NCBI GenBank assembly: GCA_003833135.1
Contig: QZLH01000420.1
Coordinates: 42,744 to 98,917 of the forward strand
Direction of reading: 5' to 3'
Origin: Oehlia diaphana
Taxonomy: Eukaryota; Glomeromycota; Glomeromycetes; Glomerales; Glomeraceae
DNA length: 56,174 bases
Positions 33,594 through 45,740 of the stretch are shown here, piece after piece (positions within the stretch are counted from its first letter, which is position 1; each line of letters begins with the position of its first letter). Below the pieces are notes generated by a model. It saw only the letters and a list, made by a program, of their open reading frames with translations. It was not told where the DNA came from and searched no databases. Position numbers and translations under genes: made by a program.

Positions 33594-33936
33594 ATTATTT
33601 ATTCAGGAAATAAATATATATCTTATGGCTAATAACAATAACTATGTATAAACCAATACTAAACTACATTTATATATTTTCTGCTTATCTTTACATTCTT
33701 AGCACGTTTTTTCTGAACTTTTTTTTCCTCCATTTTTGGGAAGCCTTGTCGAACAAACTGTATTTATTTCATCTTACTCTTTTAATTCTTCTTTCATCTG
33801 TCTTTTTGTTTTCTGATACATTACTTTCAACGATTGTCCCATAACTATAAATTTTGTCTGTCTAAATTTTTCGTCTTATTATCTTCTATTACGTGATTAT
33901 TTGTCTCTTTTTGGTTTACTTTTCTAAAGTCTAAAC

Positions 33937-34116
33937 AGAACCCCAGAAACTATATATAAAGGTTGTTTTAAAAAATCAAAAATTTATATGAACTTTACCC
34001 AGAATCCTATTGGCTAACAAAAAGGAAAAAATTCATAATAAAATTGGTGTTACATTTCTTTTATGTATTTGATTCCATTTTAACGGTAACCTTTACTATA
34101 GAGTTTCCGGGGTCCT
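33937..34116. mobile_element. hAT-like MITE with 8-bp target duplication
   Basis: The ends AGAACCCCAGAAACT and the complement of AGGACCCCGGAAACT are TIRs. GTCTAAAC flanks both sides (33929-33936 and 34117-34124). Spacer copy 1 keeps the uninterrupted site GTCTAAACTCAC at 14984. 180 bp, non-coding. Confidence 0.88.
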
Positions 34117-36452
34117 GTCTAAACTCACTAATTATCTGTCTGTACCACCTCTTCATGATTCGTATATTCATCTAACTTCTTTGTTGTTTCATCATTCAGC
34201 ATCTTAATATATGTATTTTATTCACGTAGGATTTTTTGGTGTAATAGGGGAAAAAAATTTTTAGTAAAGAAAACCGGGTGATCTCAGTCTGTTACACAAG
34301 AGCGCGATTGGTGGTTTGTTGAATCTTAAATATATTTTGTGCCTCGTATAATAGGATAAGCATGTTTAAGTTGCTTTGTTATCTTTTGTAATATATAGAT
34401 CAATTGATTCGTAGTAAATAATCTATTCTTATTTTTATAACATCTGTATCCGTGAATTTTTTTTTTAAACTCTTTAATATGCAGTATTATGCATGCAAAT
34501 ACAATTAATATTTGCGCATTAAAAAATTCTAGGCATTCTTGTTTCGTCAATAATCTCTTTTTTTCATTATTATTGATATTATTTCACTTTTCTAAAAAAA
34601 AAAAAATTAATGGATAATTAATTTAAATTTAATTCTAAATCTGACGTTATGCCGATCATTTTCAAAAAAAAATATAATTTTTTGACGAAATTTTTTTTTT
34701 TTTGTATCATAAACTTAATGTTCACTATAAAAATTTTAAAATATATATTATATCACAATCGGATTTATTTATTTTTTCTCAATCACACATTTAGAGATAA
34801 ATTTTCATATATTTCGGAAAAGAAAGATAAAGGCGCGATTTGTTTTGTGCAATATAAAGAAAGACCAAGGTTTAACTTCCATGAAAGATGCTAACAGATT
34901 ATTTCCTTTTACAAAAGTTTTAATAATCGTTTACATAATAATAAATAATTATAGACGCAAAGCGTCCATTCACGTTTTCTATTCAAGATATTTAAAATAC
35001 CAATAGAGTCAAACAGATTATTTCCTTTTACAAAAATTTTTAACGCGTCCATTCACGTCTTCTATTGTAAAATATTCGTAAAAATATCTATACGTAATTT
35101 TGTGCAATGTTAAATATTTAAATTTTACGAATACTTCGTCTTTGTATCTTTTTTTTTTATATGCATATTATTTTATATCCTCTTTAATATACAGTACGTT
35201 ATACAAACGAAAATGCCAAAAAGACAGAAACAACTAAGAAGACGAAGAATCGTAAGAAGACATTTTTGACCTAACATACCTATTAATAATGGATTGAGAC
35301 TTACCGCGAACCTTTAATTTCAACGGATTTTCTTTTTATTAACTACAACAAATTATAGCCAATGAAAAAAATGAATAAATTTAGTAAGAAATTTATTAAT
35401 CAGAATTTTTTATGGTATCCAGTTTTAGTAAGTTTTAACCTTACTAAAGTACAAAAGTACTTTATTTATAATATAATTATTGAAATACTTTATTAAATTA
35501 CCCTGATTTTTCTATTCCATCTATTATACCCTTTTTTTTCAATAGGATCCATTTGATAATTTTTTTTTTGATAACTGAAGGTCCATATGAAAAAATGAAC
35601 ACTACATACCTTTAAAACCCTTATTTGAATCTCAGATTATTTGAATCTATACTTAAACAGTTTCCTTCATCTAAATTAATGCAACTGTAACTAATTATAG
35701 TGAAATATTGAGAATTTTCTTTTACAAAAAGAAGAATAAATGACATCAATTTTTCAAGGTAAATTTTTGAATATTTGAATTTATAAAAAACTCTTTTTAG
35801 AGAAAATAAATCAAAAATAGGCATTTTTATTTGAATTTTCGAGTCAACTTTTTTTTTTATGAAATAAATTAAAATTGGTCTATACTAATAACTATGAAAT
35901 CTAATACCAATTTCTCATTTCAATGTATTTCATCAATTCGTCATAATAAATCTCCTGCGTGTTTTAAATAATTCTACCTTTGTTAAAACCTTGACAATTT
36001 ATTTGACTTGGGGTAATATCAAATCTCACCCATGGTGAGGAATAATTTCACCCTTTTTTATAATTATAAACTAATTCTTTTTTTTAAAAAAAAGTTAATC
36101 CTTAATAACCAAGAACAATAATTTTTTTTATCTCGGAAAAAAATCAAAAAAAAACCTCATCTGTTTTTTTTGGTTACTATCTATGGTTGGAGAATAATAA
36201 GAAGGAGAAAAAGGAAAAAGAAATAAAAGAAAAATAAAGAAAAAAAATAATAAAAGTACACTTATATCTACAAATAATTTTTTTACAATATGAACAAAGA
36301 AAAATTAAATGTAAGCGAGAAAGTTTCTAAATTATTAAATGTTCCGAGAGATTTATTAGCCGCTAATAATTAGTCTAAAAAAGATAACTAAATTTTGAGA
36401 ATTAAAATCTAATATTAACAATTCTAAGATTAATAAATTATGCTCGTACTTT

Positions 36453-39400
36453 TTAGTTAGGCGATTTAACATACTCTTCTCGCCTCCCTTCTAATGCTGC
36501 TAAAGTGTCTTCCACACCACCAGGATATCCCCTGATGACACTGGTAACACTGGTAATACTGGCGACACTACCACGTCTCTCACCGTTATATTTCTTTGCT
36601 GAACTCGAATGTGTTTGATTCTTCGATAAACGATCAAAGACATTGTCTCCTGTTGGTGTTTCTGATATTGCTGCTGAACTTTGACTCTTTGATAAACGAT
36701 CAAAAACATTATCTCCTGTCGGTGTTTCTGATCTTTTATGTGTATGATGTAACATTAATGCACGTTTTTCACGTTCACTGGTCGTACTTGTTACGCTTGC
36801 TGCATCATCACTATCGGGCGAATTACGTCCATATGAACTTTGTCGCATATGATATCGTTCCATACTGCTTTGTGATCTTCGCTTATCACCGCTGCTAAAA
36901 TATTCGCTATCAAGTGGACCATCGCCACCTGATTCTAAATGGAAACCCATGCTTGTTGAACTATTTTGTCGACTATGTGCAAGAATTGTTGACTCATCAC
37001 GAAGCGAACTTCGTCGTGAACTTGAAAGTTGAACATCAGCTCTGGAGCGTTCTAAATGTTGATCACTGGATCTGGTACGTTCCAAAGGTTGACTAATGGA
37101 TCTTGTACGTTCTAAAGGTTGACTATTGAGTGATCTTGTGCGTTCTAAAGGTTGACTATTAAGTGATCTTGTACGTTCTAAAGGAGAAATATTTAATCTT
37201 TGACCGTTTGAACTCCTTCTCTTTACATTATTATTGTTAGATTCACTATTACCAGAATTTTTTTTTCTTGGATTTGTTGGAACGTCCGGCGTTGTTTCAT
37301 TAGTTTGTTCGAGTACTTTTTCACGTGGTTGAAGATTTAACCAACCGGGAGGTATTGGTGGTCTTGAGAAACTTGCTCTATTATTACCAGTATTCAATGG
37401 ACTTGCAGATAATGGTGAAGAAGAGAAGTAAGCTGCATCATCGTCAAAGAAGTATGAATTACGTCTTGATAATGATCCCATTTGACCAGCAGTTCCAAGA
37501 GTTCCTGCTGATACTGCAGCTTCGACTTCTGCATAAGCTTGATCCAATTTATGATCAAATAAGGAAATGGCATTAGAAGTACAATTTTCAATATCATCCA
37601 TCTGTAATTCTCTCTTTTCCGGAGTTGATGGACTTGATGATCTTCCACCGAGACGTAAAGCTTCTTCAAGTTCTCTGTTTTTCTTTTCATATTCACTTGT
37701 TGCAAGAACTGCAGCTCTTCGCATGGCCAATAAAGTTTTTCTTAAATCAATAATTGTCTTTTCTTGTTGTTCTAAAGTCATTTGTCGAGACCAATCTCCA
37801 GTTTTCAGATCAACAATATCCTTAAAGAAGGATTCTAATATTGTATAACTTTCAAATTCATCCAAATTTCGTAGAATGCGAACAGCAACGTCATATGATG
37901 CTTCAGGTGTGGCATTTTCTGGTAAGATTAAAGAAAGTTTCTTTTCATTTTTACTTGATTTGATACTATTCTTTCGTGATTTATCTTCAGATTCTTTGTT
38001 ATTTTCAGCGGATTTTTCTTCTTGTTCGGCTGCAATACTTGATTGTAAAGAATAAATCTTGGCAGTAATATAAGCAATTTCCGAGGTGATCATCTCAATC
38101 TTATCATCTAATTCTTGAGCATCTCCTCCTGACTCATTTCCAATTTCACTAGTAATTATTTTTTCACGTTCTTCATATAAATCACTCTTCTCTTCTTGTA
38201 AATTATTTCTTTTAACCATCCAATCATCCATCATTGTCAATGTTTGACGACCACTAATATATTTATAGATTGCTTCATCAAGAATTTTTTTCTTATCATA
38301 ACCACTGGCAAATACTTCATCATAAGTAGGACTTAAATCATCACCGTCTTCAATATTATTAGATATTGATTGTCGTTTGTGATCACGGATAGCCCTGGTG
38401 GTTGACTCTGGAGTAGTGGTTCGTTTGAGTAAGGCCATAACTGATTTAAGTTTACTATTTGTTTGTAAAACTTCTTTCTGTCTCTTTTCAAGCATGATTT
38501 TTTGCATTTCACTAGTTCTTTCAAAACGTTTCTTTTGTTCTTGAGCAGATTTTTCTTTACGACGAAGGTTTTGAATTTCACGTTGATTACTTTCAGTCAT
38601 TTCACGGATACGTTCAGCTTCACGTTTCATCTTGTGTTCATAACGAGCTTTGAGTTCGGCAAGGATTGAATTCTTATCACGAGTGCTAATACCAGTCCTA
38701 GCATTTTGAGCACGTTTAACAGCGGCATTTCTTTCTTGTTGTAAAGTAATTAAAGCTTCTTGCATATCAGCCAATTTCCGTTCATATTGAGTTCTCATAT
38801 AAGTATATTCTTGTTCAGCACGTTCCAATTGTGAAACGAGTTGTTCTTTAACAGCAATATCAGCTTGAATTTGATGTACCATACGGGCAAGAACAATAAC
38901 ATTTTGTTGTTGTTGAGATGAGCAACCAGTGCAATTTTGAGAAGATTTAGTTGAACCAGGAGAAATTGGTGAAGATGATGCATCATCGTCAAAGAAGTAT
39001 GAATTGCGTCTTGATAATGATCCCAGTTGATCAGAAGTACCAAAAGTTCCCGCTGATACTGCAGCTTCGACTTCTGCATAAGCTTGATCTAATTTATGAT
39101 CAAATAAAGTAATGGCATTGGAAGTACTGTTTTCAATATCATCTATCTGTAATTCTCTCTTTTCCGGAGTTGATGGACTTTGTGATCTTCCACCGAGACA
39201 TAAAGCTTCTTCAAGTTCTCTGTTTTTCTTTTCATATTCACTTGTTGTAAGAACTGTAGCTCTTCGCATGGCCAATAAATTTTTTCTTAATTCCATAATT
39301 GTCTTTTCTTGTTGTTCTAAGGTCATTTGTCGAGACCAATCTCTAGTTCGAAGATCAACAATATCCTTAAAGAAGGATTCCAATATTGTATAACTTTCAA

Positions 39401-42400
39401 ATTCATTCAAATTTCGTAGAATGCGAACAACAACGTCATATGATGCTTCAGGTGTGGCATTTTCTGGTAAGATGAAAGAAGGTTTCTTTGATTTATCTTC
39501 AGATTCTTTGCTATTTTCGGCAGAGTTTTCTTCTTGTTCGGCGACAATACTTGATTGTAGAGAATGAATCTTAGCATTAATATAAGCGATTTCCGAGGTG
39601 ATCATCTCAATCTTATCATCTACTGTTTGAGCATCTCCTCCTAATTCATTTCCAATTTCACTAGTAATTATTTTTTCACGTTCTTCAAGTAATTCAACCT
39701 TCTCTTCCTGTAAATTATTTCTTTTAACGATACATTCATCTATCAATACCAATGTTTGACGACCACTAATATATTTATAGATTGCTTCATCAAGAAGTTT
39801 TTTCTTATCATAACCACTGGCAAATACTTCATCATAGATAGGACTAAAGTCATCAGTTGATCGTCTCGATTCCTTTCTGTCTTCATCATTACTAGATGAT
39901 TGATTTCGTTTGTGATTACGGAAAGCCTTGGTGATTGACTTTGGAGTAGTGGTTCGTTTGAGTAAGTTCATAACCGATTTAAGTTTAATATTTGCTTGTA
40001 AAACTTCTTTCTGTCTCTTTTCAAGCATGATTTTTTGCATTTCACTAGTTCTTTCAAAACGTTTCTTTTGTTCTTGAACAGATTTTTCTTCGCGACGAAG
40101 ATTTTGAATTACACGTTGATTACGTTCAGTCATTTCACGGACACGTTCAGCTTCATCTTTCATACGTTTCATCATTCGCATCTTTCCACTTTTTAGTTGT
40201 TCAATTTGAGCACGCATACTCTTGAGCATTGTTTCATTTTGATTCTTTGATGTGGCATTAGATTGAATATTTTCATTATATTTTCGACGAATTTCACTAA
40301 TTTCAAGGATTAAACGTTTCATCTTGTGTTCATAACGAGCTTTTAATTCGGCAAGAATTGAATTCTTATCACGAGTGCTAATACAAGTATTAGCATTTTG
40401 AGCACGTTTAACAGCGGCATTTCTTTCTTGTTGTAAAGTAATTAAAGCTTCTTGCATATCGGCCAATTTCTGTTCATATTGAGCTCTCATATAAGTAAAT
40501 TCTTGTTCAGCACATTCCAATTGTGAAACGAGTTGTTCTTTAACAGCTATATCAGCTTGAATTTGATGTACCGTACGGGTAAGAGCAATAACATTTTGAT
40601 GTTGTTGAGATGAGAAACTAGTGCTATTTTGAGAAGATTTAGTTGAACCAGGAGAAATTGGTTGATCGGAGAAACTAACAGTACAACTTGAATTTGAAGT
40701 ACGACGAGTAGGTTGTGGTGGTTGTGGATTAGAATCTTGCCATTCTGGTACTTCAATGATTTGAATTTCACTGAAAGATACACTGCTTGATCTTCTTTTT
40801 TCTTTTTGATGATTGGGAATCATTTGATCAATATAACTTTCACTCTTAGTTGATGAAGGTTGTTTTATTAATTTACTTAAAATAGGATCATCATGTAAAG
40901 AACCTCCATTTTTTATTATCATGTAACTTTGTCTGAGTTGTTCCTTGGCCTTTTCAAGCTTATCTTTTGTCTTGTTACGTCTTCTCAATTTTCGAGTAAA
41001 TTTGAATGATTCACTATCAACATTTTCACAATCATCTTCTTCAATGTTTTTTTCATCTTCTTCATATGGTGTGAATAAGGATTTAGCTTCTTCCAAACTT
41101 TGATCATTTACAACATGCTCAAGTTGATGAGATGAGGAAGGACCAATAGGTGAGATTTTAGTAGTAGAAGTTTCATCAGAGACTGGGAAGTGACCATCAG
41201 CTCTTGTCTTACTTTTCTTTGAAGAACGTTTCTTCTTCTTTTTACCTTTCTTCTCACCATTCTCTTCATTATTACTATTATTATTATGATTATTAAGATC
41301 ATGAATATCTTCGTCAGATGAATAAATATGAGGATCGGAGATATGACCTTTCTCTCTCACTGGTGTTGTTCCAACCAAAGAAGATTTACGTGGATATTGA
41401 GAAGCTTGAGCAGCTAAAAGTTCAGAAATTTGATCTTTAAGATCTTTAATTTCTGATTCATAACCTTGAACGATATGGTGAGTTTTAATTCTATGTTCAC
41501 GATCAGGATCTGAAAGATCTTGATCATTAAAACTAATTTCCATTAAAAGAGCGTTTTTTTCAGATTTTGTAGAGATAAGTTCTTGTTCAACACTTTGAAG
41601 TTTCATTTTTGTCATTCCTAATTCACCTTTAAGACTCTTAATTTCTTCTTCATATTTACGACTTGTTTCTTCATTACAACCACCAGCTTGTAAAGTTTGA
41701 ATTTCCATCTTTAATCTACTTATTTGACCACGTAATTGATTTATTTCAACAGAACTACCACCATAACTTTCATTAACACTAACTTTATTCTTAATATTAC
41801 GAGCACGATTAGCATATTTTAGTGTATTTAAGGTTTCCATAAAATTAGAATCAGCTGGTGAAACACAAGCCAACATAAGAGTTTGACTATTACCACCAAG
41901 TGAATCTTGTAATAAACGTGTTAATTTTGAATCTCTATAAGGAATATGAGTGACCTTTCTTGATTCATCACCAAGAGCACTAATTACATTACCAAGGGCT
42001 AGTAAACCACTATTAATTGCTATTCCTTCTTTTGCTCTATCACCTACGGCGTTAGTTCTCTTTAACTATTTATGTAAAAAAGAAAATATTAATTTTAAGA
42101 ATCAAGAACATTAAAGAAAAAATATATATATATTAAATACATTACCCTTTCAGAACCAGCTAAATCTACGAAATGAAATTTTGAAGTTACTTTGGATGTT
42201 AATGATCTTTGTTTACTCTTTCTTTTTGAAGCGGTTGAAGTTTCAGGTGGTGGCGCATCATTTTCTTTATTTTCTTCTAAATTTTCTACTCTTGTTTGTT
42301 TCAGTATTACGGAAAATATAGCGTGTGATCTTGAAGATTCCATATTCATATCTGTTGAAGCGACAGTTCGACACAGTGAACCCTTTTGTAATTGTCTAAA

Positions 42401-43524
42401 AAATTTTGATAAAATTGATAAATTATATGATATAGCATACTATAAGCATAATATAAACATACCTTAAGAGTTCATTTGGATCCGAAACTTGAACTTCTTT
42501 TACACCAGCCCAATATATTTGACTATTTTCGTCTTCTCTTATCATTAAATCATTCTTTCCTTTTTTATTAAATAAGTCTATAAGATCTTCATTATATAAT
42601 TCTAAGAATGATACATAAACTTCAAATTCATAGGAAGGATTTTTTTCTTTTCGTTCGTTAAGGTCGGCAAATAATTTACTTATGGCACGTGGAACGATAC
42701 CTAATAATAAATGACGTCATTAATTTGATAAACGTTTTGATGATCATTATAAAAAATGATGCACAATGGAAATATATACCTTGATATTCGAGTGGAATAT
42801 TTGAACTATCTAAAGCAGTACCCATACTATATGTTTTACCACTACCAGTTTGACTAAAAAAGTGGGGGGGGGAGGAGAAGGGTTGAATTATAAATAATAA
42901 ATAATAATAAATATGCAAACTAATTTAAATAACGATTGTTAATTATTTATTTACTTACCCATATGCTAAGATTGTGACATTATAACTAAAATAATAGAAT
43001 AATGAATAAAAAAAAAATAAAAATAAGTTATAACAAAATAAAAGTGATAACGTCAAAAAAAAATCCGAATTTGATAAAAAATTTTTTTTTTTTTTGATAT
43101 AAATTTGATTCTTCTTGCGCGAGCGACGTAAGGCCGAACTTTTTTTTTCCTGTGTACTCACCCTTCCACGAATTTATCTATTAGCGGACTTGCACAATCA
43201 TGAAATACTTCTTCTTGTTTAGTATCCGATGGGAATACATAATCAAATGTAAATGATTTATCGGTTCCAATGAGTATTTGTGGTGCGTCAGGTATTATTG
43301 TTAAACATTCACTACAATTTTGTAGTATTTCTTTGTTATTGAGTGGTCTTACTCTCAAAGCAACTCTAGAGAGGACGGAATGGAAAATGAGTGAGAAACG
43401 AAAAACGGCAGGGAGAAAAAGGTAGAAGAAAACAAATAAGAACGTGAAAGAAATAGGAATAAAGAATAAAAAGGTAAATAAATTATTTGATTTTTTTGAT
43501 TTACCGTACGGAAGTTGAGGTCAT
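36453..43524 (-). CDS. Kinesin copy 2: kinesin-4-like motor protein, about 2,141 aa
   Basis: The exons are 43524-43505, 43365-43162, 42985-42959, 42853-42780, 42700-42463, 42395-42146 and 42065-36453; all are GT-AG and the sum is 2,142 codons. It should be a plus-end-directed microtubule motor of the KIF4/KIF21 type. The motor has VALRVRPL at 8-15, the P-loop GQTGSGKT at 84-91, switch I SSRSHAIF at 208-215, DLAGSER at 265-271 and the [10 protein letters not shown] neck block at about 337. A basic serine-rich linker follows, then long coiled coils. A module of about 540 residues (about 740-1303) is repeated in frame at about 1304-1818. The tail has five [12 protein letters not shown] repeats (about 1900-1950) and two [15 protein letters not shown] repeats. 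The protein is far longer than usual for the family (about 1,000-1,700) because of the module duplication. Function in hyphal transport or mitosis is inferred from family only. Confidence 0.9.
37425..40680 (-). repeat. In-frame internal duplication within kinesin copy 2
   Basis: Module 1 (about 40680-38970) and module 2 (about 38968-37425) are direct repeats of about 1.5-1.7 kb. Both run from [11 protein letters not shown] through [20 protein letters not shown] and [14 protein letters not shown] to [14 protein letters not shown]. Module 2 lacks about 50 residues between HKMKR and EAERIREM. Kinesin copy 1 has a single module, so the duplication is derived. Confidence 0.9.
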
Positions 43525-44798
43525 TCTTTTTTCGTGTGTATTTATGTATATATTCGTTAAAAATAAGAAAAAAAACGAATTTTTTTTAAAAAGGGTTTTT
43601 GTTTATAATACAAACGAATATATGCGTTTGGATTACAAAAAAAAAACTTAAAAAAAAGTAGAAACTAGAAAGTAATATGTAGTATATATATTAAATAAGA
43701 AGAATGATTGATTCACCAGAGGTTTTCATATCGGCGGATCTATAACAGATAATCAACGTGTTAATTTATTTTTGTTACACAAAGCATTACATATGGCGTA
43801 GTAAGATTGGGGACGAACATTAAAAAACTTTTTATTTGGTTTTGCTATACAATAATTTGATAAATACTTCTTTTAAGCCAAAAATATAATAAATATGATT
43901 CTGGTAATATTGATAATATTCGTTATGGGATCTCACTTTGCACAATAATTTCTGGAATTTTTTTTATAAAATTGTAAGTATATGTTTTACAATCAGTTTG
44001 AGTGTAAAGTTCCTATAATGTGTAAACGTGAATTAGTTATATTGACTTGAAAATATATAAAATAGACAATTTTATAAAAATTATCATTAAAAAAACTTTT
44101 TCATTGAGTTTTAAAATACTTTTAAAAATATTCATAGCTATTGTGACTATATAAATTTCTATTTAATATTTTGTTTTATTAAAGCATACTTACTTTCTAA
44201 TAATACACACTAAAATAACTATGTAGGTGAGAAATGGGCTTTTTTGTTAGTGAACTGGTTTTTTTTTAGAGTCGAATAATTAAAGTTTCGCAAATGTAGA
44301 TTTTTACTCAACTTATTATTTAGTCAAATGATAGTCTATCAGGTGATTTTTGGTATTACAAACAATGAAAATCTTTCAGATTAACATTTAACGTACGTAA
44401 AACTTGAAGTAACCAAATCCGCCGATATGTAGTTTTATGTGCTACAAATTTTTTACAATTTTGTATACGTAAATAAATTTTTTTCACATGATAAATGAAT
44501 GGTACCACTAGTAAAAGAAAATTTTTTTACAATGAATTTTTCTTTTTCAAACAGTCATACAACAGATAATATTAATAATAGTTTCTTTTATTAATTTTTA
44601 TCAAACTCAAAGTGCACCGCTTTTAATAGAACATAATTTCACTACTCATCACATTAGTCAAATGAAATCAACTTCCTGCAGGTCGAAACTATTTGTGTAT
44701 TAATTTTTATGAGTGTAGGTATACATGTAATACTTGTAGAGAAAATCGTACAAATTTTGAAACTACTTGTATATTAATTTTATGAGTATTTTAATTAA

Positions 44799-45063
44799 GG
44801 CCATTCCAATTTAATCTTTAGTTTAACGTCCTCCCCCCCTCCCCTCTATTTTTGAAAAATTCAAGGGTGATTTAAACATATATGTTTGATATGTTTAAAT
44901 ATGCTTAAAACACCCCCTCCTTTACTAAAATTAATAGTACCGAGAATTTCCGATTTTACTGAAAATTTCCGAAATTTTTAATATGTTTAATTTTCATGTT
45001 TGTCCCCCCCTCAAAATTTTTGGCCGGAAAGGACGTTAAACTAATTATTAATTTGGAACGGCC
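44799..45063. mobile_element. PIF/Harbinger-like MITE
   Basis: TIRs of about 38 bases start GGCCATTCCAA on the left and, on the other strand, GGCCGTTCCAA on the right; both reach TTAGTTTAACGTCC. The flanking TAA (44796-44798 and 45064-45066) is the expected 3-bp target duplication. The paralogous flank (near 26370) has no such element. 265 bp, non-coding. Confidence 0.82.
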
Positions 45064-45360
45064 TAATATTCATTTAATTGATGACTGGGAAATTCTTTAA
45101 TTTAGAAATCGAAAACTTTCTAAACCCTATATTCTGACGTTTAGAATAGTCTCCATATAAATAAATTGAATTGTGTAATGTGAAACGACTGTTGGCCCAT
45201 GTGTATGGTTGATCCAATGCCAGTTAATGAAATTTCTTTTTTCGATTTGGTTTTTTTTAAACCGAACTTTTTTAAATTTTTTCCTTTTTAATCTATGAAA
45301 AGTTGAATATATTCAAATAATAAATAATTATGTGGCTTAATTCTTTTAATAAAAATAATG

Positions 45361-45558
45361 CAGTCATCCCGCCCCGCATAGGTTTTACTAATTAAACACG
45401 TCTCAACCATCTCAACACGTGACCGCGGAAACAACACAGTGTGACTAATGTGTGACAAATAGGATTTTGACTAACGAAAAAAAAATACCTGAAACGCGAA
45501 GGGGTGTGATTGTGGTGACAAATAAAATCTATTTTTAGAAGCGAGGGCGGGATGACTG
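45361..45558. mobile_element. Diverged MITE related to the MULE-like element at 8883
   Basis: Terminal CAGTCATCCCGCCC is inverted at both ends. The interior shares ordered blocks with 8883-9131: AACACGTGA, CAGTG.GAC.AAT, GTGACAAAT/GTGACGAAT, GAAACGCG and GTGAC..ATAAAAT. The outer TIR part and a target duplication are not recognisable. Confidence 0.6.
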
Positions 45559-45633
45559 ATCCTTTTTAGAAAAAAAAATGTCGGACTATGACGTCTAAAT
45601 CTGCGGTACCATGGGATTGTCTTTTTGATTTGG

Positions 45634-45660
45634 ACGCTGTACGTTGTGCGAGAAAAAAAA
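45634..45660 (+). promoter_or_regulatory. Shared kinase upstream box (copy D)
   Basis: ACGCTGTACGTTGTGCGAGA plus an A run lies 107 bases before the kinase D start. The ACTATTCGG part of the full box is deleted here. Confidence 0.5.
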
Positions 45661-45740
45661 TTATAACCATAACAATTCAATTTTTCTAACTTTACTGTTA
45701 ACTTATTATTATTCAATACGTTACGTTCAATAATATCAAC

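Larger units (their letters stand above)
31885..36452. repeat. Segmental duplication, kinase-kinesin spacer, copy 2
   Basis: Paralogue of 14090-17569. It is longer mainly because of two insertions with readable target duplications (32376-33593 and 33937-34116) and a 50-base hairpin-like insert near 35414-35463. It lacks the Tigger-like MITE and the GC-rich insert of copy 1. Confidence 0.85.
43525..45660. repeat. Segmental duplication, kinesin 5' flank, copy 2
   Basis: Paralogue of 24888-26881. It differs by the Harbinger-like MITE at 44799-45063 and a preceding unmatched stretch (about 44605-44795). That stretch contains two copies of a (T)GAAACTA.TTGT.TATTAATTTTATGAGT unit. Confidence 0.75.

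Noticed and set aside
36500..41302. Several 60-100 codon frames on both strands within the kinesin copy 2 last exon
   Set aside because: They overlap a 5.6-kb coding exon and reflect its low-complexity codon composition.
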